From assembly GCA_019925795.1 (NCBI GenBank), contig CM034298.1, positions 25,039,556 through 25,103,555 on the forward strand: a DNA stretch of 64,000 bases, written 5' to 3'. How positions within the stretch are numbered: position 1 is the first letter of the stretch; every line of letters begins with the position of its first letter. Position numbers and translations under genes: made by a program. Of the stretch, positions 47,480 to 59,061 are shown one piece after another. Under the pieces are notes generated by a model, which saw nothing but the letters and a program-made list of their open reading frames with translations, did not search any database and was not told the DNA's origin. Source of the DNA: Dendrobium chrysotoxum (lineage: Eukaryota; Streptophyta; Magnoliopsida; Asparagales; Orchidaceae).

Positions 47480-49311
47480 TAAAAGTTTGATAGGGATGTT
47501 AAGCCCTGATGAACTAGTCCCGAGGCTAACCAAGAGGGGGGTGAATTGGTCATTTAAAAATTCTTGGGCAACAGCAAAGATCTTTTCGGTAATTTGCAGT
47601 AGAAATAAGTAAACATAGAAATGAAAAGATAAATCACATATTTTACCCAAGCAGATAATAACAGAAAAGTAAAGTGCAGAAAATAATAAGAAAGAACACA
47701 CCAGAATTTTTAGTGGTTCGATCAACTTGACCTATGTCCACTTACTGGAGCCTCCCCTACGGGTATTGCACTAACATAAAAGTGACTCTCCTTTTGCTCC
47801 CACAGCAAGGCAGAGAAGCCTGTACAAAAACTCCTTTCCACCAACCCGGTGAGGTAGAGAACCTGAACTCCTTTCTCTTCCTCCTGAAGCAGGCAGAGAA
47901 CCCGGACTCCTTTCGCTTCCTCCTGAAGCAGGCAGAGAACTTGAACTCCTTTCGCTTCCTCTTGAAGCGGGCAGAGAACCCAGATATTCTTGCGAACGAT
48001 CCTCCCACAGAAAACACAAACAAGATGAGAGATGATGAATGGAGAAGATGACTCTGATCCTTGCTTAGAGTAACCTTTGTGAATCCCTCATAAACTCCCC
48101 CTTACAAGCTCCTCTCTCTCTCTCCCAAAATCTCTCTCTCTAGGGTTTCTCTAGAAAGGAAAGTGGCAAAAGATTTTTCTTGTTAGAAGAAAAAGATCTT
48201 TTAAAGGAGGGCTCAAAATTTGCCCTAAATCTCAACTGCTCGGCACATATCATCCAGGACGATCGACGGATCATCCTGTACGATCAGTTCAAAATCACAT
48301 GTATCAGCCTAGACTATTTGGTTCTTCTGGACGATTAGTAGAAAAAAGTTGTTCAGATCGTCCCGTACGCTTCTGCGATCATCCAGGATGATTAGTGTAA
48401 ATCAAAAATTTTGTCCAGAAGACTGCTCTGGATGTCCAGGGGAACTTGTGTTGGACGATCTCAAAATGACTTGATCATCCCGGATGATATATCTATCATC
48501 TTGTATGATTAGTTCAAAACCACACAATATCATCCTGAGCCGCTCTGGACGTATAAGTGAAACATGCAGGATGATCTCAAAATTACCTGATCATCCGGGA
48601 TGATATCTCTATCATCCTATATAATAAGTTCAAAAACAACCAAAATCATCCTGATCACCGCTCTGGATGTATAGGTGAAATGCACTGGACGGTCATGATA
48701 GTCCTGGATGATATTACGATCATCCCAGACGATATGATCGTATCAATTAAATATTAACTGCTTTCCTTAATCACCAGACTAATTTAGGCATGATTGTGAC
48801 AAATCATCCCGGACGATACACGTACTGTCCTGGACGATCAGACCAAATGTCTTAAAATAAAACTTGCCTAACTTAATCTGGCGGCTAAGAATTTTTGATT
48901 TAAGCCTATCGTCCTGTACGATACTGATATCATCTAGGACGATCAGCTTAATCAAACCAACTTAATATGATCATCTTAATTAGGGTTTTTATTTTTGCTG
49001 GATCGTCTAGGACGATGTTAATATTGTCCAAGATGATCTGAACAAAAAATGAACAGAAACTTTAATTCACTCAAGCTCTCCCCCTGAGTGTGTGTGTGCA
49101 AGGTTACTTAGCTAGGGGATAAGTTACATAGTATTTGACTCAATAAAGATAAAAAAGTACATTGGACCTAAATTTCAAAATAGACTGACTCGATATTGGA
49201 CTAGCTTGAACTTGCAATTGATCCTGCATACCTGAAAGATTAAATAGACAACCAGAAATAGAAATGTTTGCTATCATCAAAATTGTAACCCTTAAAACTA
49301 GATTCACAACA
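47480..49311 (-). mobile_element. Sirevirus A1 5' LTR
   Basis: The minus strand starts TGTTGTGAATCTAG at 49311 and ends AAACTTTTA at 47480 (terminal CA changed to TA). 1832 bp. It pairs with the 3' LTR in two pieces (37627-39219 plus 29366-29615). Contains the leader minisatellite (47860-47990) and palindromes (48240-49030). The flank GAGCT occurs at 29361-29365 and at 49315-49319, three bases off the expected duplication place. Confidence 0.93.
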
Positions 49312-50039
49312 GTTGAGCTAGAGGTATCATAGGAGGATGTTGGGATAATTTCCTCTTCAGTAGTTTTAGGAATTACTATAAATAAAAAAGAGAATGTATT
49401 CATACAATAATAAAGACATAGATGAAAAGAAATGTATTCATACGATGGATGGGGAAATAAAATCCTTATCCCCATTGACTTTATATGACTTTTACTTTGT
49501 TCCTCTAAGAACAAAGGGTCATAAAGAAATGAAAAATCCTTCTGCTTACATCTTGATGGTTAGTAATGAAAAAATAAATAGTAATAAAAAATAATAACAA
49601 TGATAAATTTGATCCCGATCTGGCAGTGATCAATCAAAATTCCTCAAAATTTAATCTTTTAACCTTAATGTCTAATGAGGATAATGAACCTGTGTTCTTA
49701 TTAAATAGGGATACCTGATATTAACTTCCAAGGGAATCCTATCATGGTAGATTTCTCATATTTAGATGCCTCATTAGTGATTAACTAAGAGTCACCTAAG
49801 GGTAGTGTAGACCCTACGATAGATTGTCATCTCAAGGAGATTATGGAAGTATAACTTTATAGTGAAAAGGTCTTACCACCTAGGTTACCAACTAATGAGA
49901 AGGTCAAGCAAGTCAGATTCAAAGATCATATTCATCCCTCTACTCAGCAACCAAACCCTTCTCCAAGTGCACTGGGTTATAATCCTAATGTTCCAAAGTT
50001 TGATGATAACATTCAAGCTCACTTTAGAAAGTTTCAGCT
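49312..50039 (+). pseudogene. Element D gag-protease linker
   Basis: Element D resumes after Sirevirus A1. Degenerate sequence between the Gag tail and protease. PTNEKVKQVRFKDHIHPSTQ-like coding appears around 49890-49950. Many stops and frame changes. Confidence 0.5.
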
Positions 50040-50719
50040 ATGCTAAGAATTTATGACACCTTTATTCTCTCAAAAGAAATGAGGGAGTCTCTAATTAAAG
50101 CACTTTTAGACCCTAAGATTTGCCTAGCTCAGCTAGGTATAACCTTAGAAAATGAAGCTTTGTACTTTAAGGTAGTCCCAGGAGTAACTTTCTCTGATGA
50201 GGATTTAATTTTGGGTATGGCTAATCACAATCACCTGCTATATATTTCTATAAATGTGGAGAACTTCATGTTGTCTAGAGTCCTTATTGATTCAGGTGCA
50301 TCGATCAACATTATTAACATAAAGATTCTTGCTTATTGTAGGGTTAATTCATGTAAACTTAGTACTGGCAAGATGGTGAGAAAAGTGAGAGGGCTTTAGG
50401 TTCAATTTCCTTGTTGCTCGAAATTTGAGAGTTGAAAATCAAAGCTAAATTTCATATAATTGATTCAGAAATGTCCTTTAATGCACTCTTAGCTAGACTT
50501 TGGATTTATCAGTGCAGAATGGTCCCATCTACCCTTTACCAGTGCATCAAGCACCAATGTGTTGGCATTGAACATGTGATTAAAGGTGATCTGCAACCAT
50601 TTTTTATCCATGAGGAAGGGATTTATGAAGATGCTACATACTACACTCCCAAAGGCTCAACTGTCTGTTCCAAAAGTGAAAATAGAACTAAAGAGGAGGA
50701 ACAAAATAAAGGAAAGTAA
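50040..50719 (+). pseudogene. Element D aspartic protease (Tat/Ogre type)
   Basis: Retropepsin-type protease. ILGMANHNHLLYISINVENF leads to VLIDSGASINII with the catalytic DSGA at 50289-50300, then a stop at 50397. In the next frame (50432-50719) come FHIIDSEMSFNALLARLWIY, then QCRMVPSTLYQCIKHQC and IEHVIKGDLQPFF, which is the characteristic tail of Tat/Ogre proteases. The catalytic motif is intact but the frame is broken. Confidence 0.85.
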
Positions 50720-51550
50720 AACAAATGAAAATAAAAAGTGAATGAAAAGGAAAAAAGAAAGAAAAGAAAGTATGACGAAGCTGAAATCAAAACTATGATT
50801 TGAGGCCTCTAAACATTTATCCTCTAAGTGGTGGGAGGATGGACAAAAGAGTACGTGGTCAAGGTTATGCTTCATTACAAAGAAAAGTAACAGTAATGCA
50901 CATTGAATTAGAGTCAAATTCAGACAGTGATTTAAATGTATGAGGTACAAAAATTACTTTCAATTATAGTAAAATAAACCCCCTCTAAAATTCAATATCA
51001 CTATAGAATCAGTTAGCGATCTAGAGGAAGATCATTCAAAAAGTGATGAATCTAAATTTACTATATATGAAAGGTTGAATAAAGAGTTAAAACCTTGGCG
51101 TTGACCCCACTGTCTATTGACATGGTTATAGGGTTAGTAGTAAAGGGTTCTCCTAGTCTTATTGATGAAGTTGGAAGGGTATAGAAGTTCTTTCTTTGTC
51201 CACCCACCTTAAGTGTTGAAGTTGATGTGAAGCTTGAGGAAGAAGATTTTAATGAATTAATGGAATTACCTTTTGGCTACTTTACTCCTTACGTAAAAAA
51301 TTATGTTTTTAAAGGTCTCACACCATGTCAATGGTGTAAGGGTCAAGCTAGGTACCACTAAAAATGAAAGAATGTTAAGGAGCAGTATTGGCTTTGGCAC
51401 CATTGGTGCATTCCACGATGATGAATATTTCTTTATGATAACTAATCATCATGAATTTGATAAAATCTTTACTAAAACCATTGGCTCTTTCAATGAGTTT
51501 ATTTTAGAGACATTGGATGATTCAGATGAGCTTTAAGTTAGGGATTCTAG
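50720..51550 (+). pseudogene. Element D region between protease and RT
   Basis: Lys/Glu-rich, stop-filled stretch (50700-51100), then a partly open piece 51303-51536 without a motif I recognise. Ogre elements are known to carry a spliced intron between protease and RT; this is the matching place, but I cannot fix splice sites here. Confidence 0.4.
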
Positions 51551-52500
51551 CCCCCCTGAACTCGAAGAAGAAATTAAATTTATAATTGATGAATTAAAAC
51601 AAATCAACCTTGGAATAGAAGATGATTTCCATCCTACTTTCATTAGTTCTTAATTAAGGAAGGATAAGTCAAATTATTTAATCAATTTTTTTTTTTGAAT
51701 TTAAGGATTGCTTTGCTTGGTCATATGATGAAATGCTAGGCATATCCCCCGAAGTAGCAATCTATAAACTCGAGATGCAACCTGATGCCATTCCTGTTAA
51801 GCAGGCACCTGGGCACACACACCTTGAAAATGAACAATAAGTTATTTCAGAAGTAAAGAAATTGGTCAAGGCCAATGTTATTAGAGAGGGGAAATACCCC
51901 TTTTGGGTAGCTAACATCATACTAATTTGAAAGAAGAGTGGCCAAATTTAACTTTATGTTGACTATAGGGATCTAAATAAGGCATGTCCTAAAGATGAGT
52001 TCCCGTTGCTTATACCAAAACTCATGGTTGACACTACCTCCTCGTAGGCTATTTTTTCATTTATGGATAGTTCATCTGGTTATAACCAAATCAAGATGGC
52101 TCCAAAATCTGATAGAAACTCATCATTTAGAACATCTGTAGGAATCTTTTATTACAAGGTGATGCAATTTAGACTTAAAAATGCCAGTGCAACTTACCAT
52201 CGTGCCATGACCAAGATCTTTGATAACCTAATTCCTAATTATGTGGAATGTTACATCGATGATTTAGTTGTTAAGAGTAAAGTCAAAGAGGCTCATTTGT
52301 ATGATTTGAGAACTATTTTTGAACGGTTATATCGTTATGATCTCAAAATGAATCCCTTAAAGTGCACCTTTGGTGTCACTTCGAATTTTTTTTTGAGCTT
52401 TATAGTGAAGCACCATGGACTTAAAATTGTCCATGTAAAGATTAAGGCCATTTTTGACATGCCACCTCCAAAGAGTCTTACCTAGTTATGTTCTCGTCAA
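51551..52500 (+). pseudogene. pol: Element D reverse transcriptase
   Basis: Ty3/gypsy RT of Tat/Ogre type. CFAWSYDEMLGISPEVAIYK is near 51710-51768, then VKKLVKANVIREGKYPFWVA. CPKDEFPL is near 51987, and the open piece 52063-52485 has MDSSSGYNQIKMAP and the catalytic YIDD at 52252-52263. MNPLKCTFGV and FIVKHHGLKI follow near 52350-52430. Stops occur before 52063. Confidence 0.9.
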
Positions 52501-52900
52501 GGTAGGTTGGCATACCTAAGGTGTTTTATTTTAAATCTCTCCAAAAGATGTCAGCCTTTTATTATGTTAAACCCTAAACATTGATCCCAAACCATAAACC
52601 CCAATGAATCCGAATATGAGGCTCTGATAATTAGTTTGGAACTTACAATTTTGATGGAAATAAAGGAAATTAAAATCTTTGGAGATCCCGAGTTGGTTAT
52701 TAATCAGATTGCTAGAACCTAGAAAGTTTTGAATCCCATACTTCTGAAATATTGCCAATATACAACTCATCTTCTTGAAAAGAATCCTATTATAACTTTG
52801 CATAGAATTCCCCATGGAAGTAATTTTGTGGCAAATGCCTTAGCAAAGATCACAAAGAAATCTAGAAAATGATTCCATTCCTATAGAAATTTAGAACTGA
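52501..52900 (+). pseudogene. pol: Element D RNase H, internally deleted
   Basis: LAYLRCFILNLSKRCQPF (about 52507-52560) ends RT. It is followed almost at once by NESEYEALIISLELTI (about 52605-52655) and FGDPELVINQI, HGSNFVANALAKI (52810-52850), which belong to the far end of the archaeal-like RNase H. The connection region and first RNase H half, usually a few hundred residues, are absent, so an internal deletion is inferred near 52575-52605. Confidence 0.75.
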
Positions 52901-54185
52901 TAGGTTTTTTCTCCTATAGATTTAGAGTACATCAATAAAAAGTCATCTTAAATCTTATCTACTAATACAAAGAAGAAAATTATTGAAGATAGCCTTTAGA
53001 GATTATCGACGAGAAGGTAAACTTCCCAAGGACAAATTGCTTTCCAATCAAATCAAAAAATGTTCTTTGTCACATACACTTGTTAATGAAACTTTATACT
53101 GACAATCATTTGATCAGATGTAGCTTCATTATTTTTGATAGATGTGAGGCCCTAAAGATCATGAATGAGGTACATGCCGGATTATGTGGTTCCTCGTAAT
53201 CTAGCCCTAAAATGAAACTGAAAATTAATGATTGACAATTGCCTAAAAATTGTAAGATGTTGTCATCAATGTCAAGTTCTTGGTGTGGTTTTATATCAGC
53301 TGCCTAATTTTGCATCCCACGATAGCTTTATGGCCCTTCAAAAGTTTGGGCATAGATATTATCAAGCCTATTGATCCTCCTTCTTCAAAAGGTCATCGCT
53401 TCATTTTAGCTACGATAGATTACTTCTCTAAATGGGAAAAAGCAATTCCCTTACAATAAGTAATATCACACCATGTGCTAAAATTCTTTCATGACTATAT
53501 CATATATTGATTCGGAGTACCCCACAAAATCATATCCGATAATGAGTCTATATTCAAGTATACCAAAATCAATGATTTTTTCCATCACCATGGTATTGAT
53601 TAGAGATACTCAATAATCTATTACCCACATGCAAATGGGTTGGCTGAGGTATTCAATAAAAATCTAGTGTAAATCAAAAAGAAAACTCTAGATGATAATA
53701 AACATTAATGGCATGAGCAGTTGGTGGAAGTTTTATGAGCCTATCGAGCCACTTATAGGACACCGACCCAATATACTCCAATTGCTTTAATCAACAGGTC
53801 TGAGGCTGTTCTCCCTTTGGAAGTGCAGTTACCCTTATTGAGAATTATCGTGAAAAATCAAATAACAACCAAATAAAATGAATGACTTTGATTGGAGAAG
53901 CTTGAAGGCTCAACAAAATCTTGAATTTTATAAAGCACAGATGGTTTAGGCTCATGATAAGTTGGTTCACCGAAGAACATTCAAAGTTGGAGACTTGGTC
54001 GTGTTTCTTTGGAGACCAATTCTAGCCCATCAAAAGATCAATTAAAAGTTTAAACCAATGTGGGAGGGACAATTTATTATAGTGGAAGTTTATGGGGGGA
54101 GGTTCCTTTCAATTAATTGATTACAAAGGAAACCATCCAATACTTCCTGTTAGTGGGCAGTACCTCAAGAAATATTATGCTTGAT
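52901..54185 (+). pseudogene. pol: Element D integrase, degenerate
   Basis: Tat/Ogre integrase in correct order. An HHCC-like region lies near 53150-53290. GIDIIKPIDPPSSKGHRFIL with catalytic Asp is near 53350-53405, and GVPHKIISDNESIF near 53515-53555. HANGLAEVFNKNLV with catalytic Glu is near 53620-53665, then YRTPTQYTPIALINRSEAVL. Many stops; non-functional. Confidence 0.85.
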
Positions 54186-54369
54186 GTAGATAAAATTTAA
54201 AATCAATAAAAATTCTTTTAATTAAAAAAAATCTTCAAATTCATTTTTGAGGTTAAAAAAAGAAGAAAAAAAAATCAAATCAAAATTTCTCAAAAATCAA
54301 ACTCAAAATCTCTATCAAAACTCAATACTAAATCCAAATTTCAAAATTCAAGTAAGTTTAAAATTTAAA

Positions 54370-55960
54370 ATCAAATTATCTAATCATGTAAGGATAGGTG
54401 TGAGTCCTTGTGCTTCCTTTCCTTGGGATTATATTCGCTAGTGGTTGAGTAAGCCCCTCATGGCACCATCCTAACATTAAAATCAAATCATGGTTATATA
54501 GTTTTTGCCAAATCGTTGGAGATAGTTCCCTTAATTAGATGTGAGTCCCTGCTCTTTCAATCTAGGATAGTCATTGAAAATCAAAAAGAAATTTAATCTA
54601 TTAGGAGTAGGTGTGAGTCTCTGAGCTTGCTACCTCCTAGGATCAAGACTAACAAGTGTTAGATTTAAGCCTCTTTATCCCCATCATAGTTAGTCACCAT
54701 CTAGTCTTTTAAGGTAAGGTGTGAGTCCTTGTGATTGCTTTCTTTAGGATTAGATCTGTTAGTGTTGTAGAAAGCCTCTCATGGCACCATCCTAACATTA
54801 AAATTAAATCCTGATTAGATAAACCATACCAAATCCTAAAGGTTTAGGCAGACTGTCTCCTTGACTAGTTCCCCTAATTAGATGTGAGTTCTTATGCTTT
54901 CTATCTAAGTTAGTCATTGAAAACATAAAAGAAATTTGCTATATTAGGAATAGATGTGTGTCCCTGAGCTTCCTTTTTCCTTTAACCTTTACTAGCTATT
55001 ATTGAATTTAAGCTTATTGGGACCATTCATAGCTTAGTCATCTTTAGTTTTTAATGATCAGGAGTGAGACCCTATACTTCTTGTCTTTAGACCTAAAGGT
55101 AAATCAAATTTCCCTTAGATTTTTAGTGATAGGTTTGAGTCTCCGAGCTTCCTATCTTTTAGGATCTAGACTGACTATTGTTAGATTTAAGCCTCTTTGA
55201 TCCCATCATAGTTAGTCACCATCCAAGCTATTAAGGCTAGGTGTGAGTCCCTATGCTTCCTTTTCTTAGGATTAGATCCGCTAGTGATGGAGAAAGCCCC
55301 TCATGGCACCATCCTAGCATTAAAATCAAAACATGGTTAAATAGACTTTACCATATCCTAGAGGTTTAGGTAGACTATGTCCTTGACTTGTTTCTCTAAT
55401 TAGATGTGAGTCCCTGTGCTTTCTAGTTAGGTTAGTCATTGAAAACCTTAAAAGAAATTTGGTCTATTATGAATATGTGTGAGTCCCTGAGCATTCTATT
55501 TCCTAAGACCTTGGTTTGCTATTGTTAGATTTAAGCTGGCTGGGCCCCTTCATAACTCAATCATCTTTAGTGTATAGGGATTAGGTGTGAGACCCTATTC
55601 TTCCTATCTTTAGACCTAAAGATAAATTGAATTCCTTCTAATTTATTAGGAATAGGAGTGAATCCCTTAGCTTCCTATCTCCTAGGGCTGGCTAGTATAA
55701 GATTTAAGTCTGTTAGGCCCCATCCTAGTTTAGTCACCTTTTTAGCATCCAAATGTTAGGTATGAGTTCATGTGCTTCCTTCATTTAGATCTACAGGTAA
55801 ATAAAATTCAGAAGAAATAAGCCTATTAGGTATAAGTTCCCTATAGGCATCCTTTAGACTTGAGGATAGGTATGAGTCCCTATGCTTCCTCTACTAAAAA
55901 TTATATAAAACAATTTTAGTTTGTTAAGGTTAGGTGTGAGTCCCCGTGCTTCCTTTTCTT
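54370..55960 (+). repeat. Degenerate tandem repeats in element D 3' untranslated region
   Basis: About 16 copies of a box close to TGTGAGTCCCTGTGCTTCC (for example near 54394, 54718, 55234, 55931) over 1.55 kb, spaced roughly 65-170 bp. They are organised in a higher-order pattern with a GGCACCATCCTAACATTAAAATC block after some boxes. They lie between integrase and the 3' LTR, where Tat/Ogre elements are known to carry tandem repeats. Confidence 0.85.
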
Positions 55961-56040
55961 AAGGATTCAATCACTGGTATGGGATAAAGCCTTTTAGGCC
56001 CCTTTCTAAATGGTTTTAAAAAGAAGTCCCCATTAATAAA

Positions 56041-56460
56041 TTTCTTCTCTTTCTCTAAAAAAGGGACACACATGACAATACTTAAATCCTTAGGAAAATA
56101 ATAGTGAGTTGTTGTAGTCATTTGAAAAGAAAAAGATTCCTGATATAAAAAGAAAAACTCATTCATATTCAAGTATCTTCTTCTCCAAAATTGGCTTTGC
56201 CAACAAGTTTGTTTTCCTTCTCCTAGAAAATGGCAGGCACGACAGCACTTAAATCCATAGCAAAGTAGTAGCGAGCTATTGTAGTCATTTGAAAAGAGAA
56301 ATATTCCTGATATAAAATGAAAACTCATTCATATTCAAGTATCTTCTTTCCAAAATTAGCTTTACAAACAAGTTTATTTTCCTTCTCCTAGAAAATGACA
56401 GGCACAACATCACCTAAATCCCTCGTAAAATAGTAGCTAGCTATTGTAGTCAGTAGGAGG
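56041..56460 (+). repeat. About 166-bp tandem repeat, roughly 2.5 units
   Basis: The CTTAAATCC landmark recurs at 56081, 56248 and 56413 (spacing 167 and 165 bp). Units share CTTCTCCTAGAAAATG, CAGGCACGACA and ATTGTAGTCATTTGAAAAG. It lies directly after the older repeat array and before the 3' LTR. Confidence 0.85.
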
Positions 56461-56654
56461 GAAGAGAACTTTCATTCACAATCATGTCCACCTTCAAAAA
56501 ATTCTCTCCTTCAAACTTTCATCAAATTCAATGCAAATCTCCAAATCCTATTTGGAATTTCAGTCTCAATCAACACCTCAAACTTTAACTCCTAAATCTC
56601 ATTTGATTCAGTCAACGTCAATATGTGTAGTATAACTTCATTTTACTATATATA

Positions 56655-56667
56655 TTGGGGGTCCATT
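56655..56667 (+). promoter_or_regulatory. Putative polypurine tract of element D
   Basis: TTGGGGGTCC just upstream of the 3' LTR homology that starts at about 56668. A G-rich tract is expected here to prime plus-strand synthesis. Confidence 0.5.
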
Positions 56668-58810
56668 TATTTCCCTCAAATTTGGAAAAGCAAATCATCT
56701 CATCAATCATTGTTAAAATTTAAAATTGAATTATATTCATATTAATCTAAGTTGACTTGACTATACAAAGTTAATTAGATGATGTCAAACTTGATTCAAC
56801 TCAATTCAAGGAAAATTTAACCCCAATGTTACTATTGATTATTAAATTGAGTTGATTCATACCCAAATTAATGTAATTAATAATCAAATAAAATTTTTGG
56901 GCCTCGATTAGTCGATTCAAATCAGCACGAGTTGAAATTATCAAAAATTAATTTGGTTATTAATTGAATAAATTTAAATGAGCAAAATCAAGTCAATTCA
57001 ACTTGAATGAAACATAATCTAAAGCTCGATGCCTTGATCAACTTGATTTGAGCTATCATTACCCAATCCAAAATTCAATCAGCATCGATTAGTTTGAATA
57101 TATTCAATTAAACTTTTCTAAAACTAAAAATCTAATAATTTTGCAAAGTTTAATTCAGCTCTTTTTCAAAATTAATCCTTCAATTCTTCTAAAATTCATC
57201 TTCAAATCTCAGCCCTTAAATCCCCCTCTAAATCATGATTTGATCCAAGCCTTTAAATTTAAAATCAAGGATGAGGGTAGGATGGTCATTTGTCCCACAT
57301 TAGAAGTTTATAGGGATTAAAAGAGTGGGAGGTGGGCTATCTAAGGGCATTCAAACCTTGATTTTGTTCGTGTGATCCAGAGAGTCAGTGAGATGGTGGA
57401 CAATAGTGTGAGAGGCAGAGGCTTGTGATTCAATGAGAGAGATGAGTACAATCCACTAATGTCCTCATTCATTTTCCTCTCCATCTCCTTCCCCATATTC
57501 CTCTCCATCTCCTTCCCCATCTTCCTCTCCATCTCCTTCTCTATCTTCTCCATCTTCTTCTTCTTCTTCTTCTTCTTCTTGCTACTTCCTTACATTTTCT
57601 TTATTTGAATCCAAATGGCTGGAGTTGATCTATGATTTGAGATTTTATGATTATTTGAAATCTTAAATGAGTTGTTATTGAGGATAAAAACAACCCTAAC
57701 TTCTTTTTTTCTTTTCTTGGTATTATCTTGAATTTATTTTCCCAAATTAGATGGATGTTGCTCACTCCAATATGGCTAAAAGTTTTTTTTATATTTGACT
57801 TTATATTACAAGATTTTGTGTTGAAAAAGGGATTGATTTCTATTTCTTACATAAAGCCAAGTAAGAAACCATGATATATTTTTTATGATTTGGAATTTCT
57901 AATGCACCTTTTAGGTTATCTTTTGAAAAGGAGATATGATTAGAATGATATTTCTCTCTCACATTTTAAATTCAAACGAAGAAGAAGAAGTAGAAGAAGA
58001 AAAGAGCATGATTACACTTTTCTAAATCTTCAAAGAATGCATAATTTGGTGATTGTTGTCTTCTGAAGTAATGGAGAGGTACTATATGATTGCAAGATCC
58101 ACTTCTTATATTTTATCCAATTGTTTTCCAATTAGATATACACATGCATGTCAGCTTCCAAGAAACAATTTCTTATTTTGTTATGTTGTTTCAATCCTTT
58201 CACAGAAAATACATTCGCATTTTTTACAATGGTGGATTCAATCAAAACTTCTCATGATAGATTTTATCCATTTATGCTTAAGTAGTGACTTGTTTCTTAT
58301 GATATATATTCTTAAGGAAAATTCATGAGCATCTCTCTGAACTTATTTCATTCTTCCAAAATTTTATGGTGGTTGCATTTTGCTCTGTTGGATGGCTGCA
58401 CTTTTTTATTTCTTTTCCTTGAGTGGTTGTATTAATTCTCCTTTTTGTTTCTCAGCAAAAGCTGCATTCAGGGAGAGAATGAAAGACTTCATGATGTTGT
58501 GGTTAGTGATTAATTTGAATCTTGAGAAATATGTTTAAACGTGTGGTGATCTTGTTTAAGTGAAAAGCAAGGGTTATTGTCATATGTTTTTCAAATACAA
58601 AGGGAGGCTATAAGCCTCTATTTTTGAAGTTCATTTTTTAAATTCTTCTTTTTATAAAAAGGGAAAAGATAACTTCTCTTATTCATAAGAAAATGATAAT
58701 AAACAAATGGTATTTCAGTCCACTATCTTCGAAAGTGATTTCTTGCATGATCTTTAACATGCTTGACACATTATTCGTTTAATAATATTAGCGAAGCACC
58801 ATTGTGTTTA
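56668..58810 (+). mobile_element. Element D 3' LTR, first part
   Basis: Homologous to the 5' LTR 18615-19975, from CCTCAAATTTGG through CACCATTGTGTTTA. It has an extra block of about 780 bp (57371-58155) absent from the 5' copy. It is interrupted at 58811 by Sirevirus A2, and the empty site is preserved at 19971-19975 in the 5' LTR. The remainder lies outside the window. Confidence 0.85.
57465..57585. repeat. CT-rich 24-bp repeats followed by (TTC)n
   Basis: Three to four imperfect units of a 24-bp CTCCATCTCCTTCCCCATCT-like sequence, then about nine TTC triplets. It lies within the block of the 3' LTR that is missing from the 5' LTR. The minus-strand ORF over it (MEKIEKEMERKMGKEMER) is just the repeat translated. 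Confidence 0.9.
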
Positions 58811-59061
58811 TGTTGCAAATCTGGTTTTGATGATGACAAACATGTTTCCAGTGTGTTTTGCTTGGCTAATCTGTTTCATGCACAAAAGACCGCGGGCCAC
58901 TCAAGCCAACTCAAGATCGGGTCCAAGTGTGTCAACTGTATGATTTTTCCTTTTATTGAGTCAATTGTAATGTAACTGAGTCCCTAGCTAAGTAACCTTG
59001 CACACACACATTCAGGGAGAGAGATTGAGTGAGTTAGAGTTTCTGTTCAATTTTTGTTCAG

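Noticed and set aside
47757..48051. Three overlapping ORFs with repeated FRRKRKE or PASGG-type units
   Set aside because: All are frames through the 41-bp LTR leader minisatellite on both strands.
49312..49319. Clean 5-bp target duplication for Sirevirus A1
   Set aside because: GAGCT occurs on both sides, but three bases (GTT) lie between the LTR end and the right copy, so I do not claim it.
57341..57553. Minus-strand ORF with repeated MGKEMER units
   Set aside because: Translation of the 24-bp CT-rich repeat in element D's 3' LTR; not conserved in the other LTR copy.
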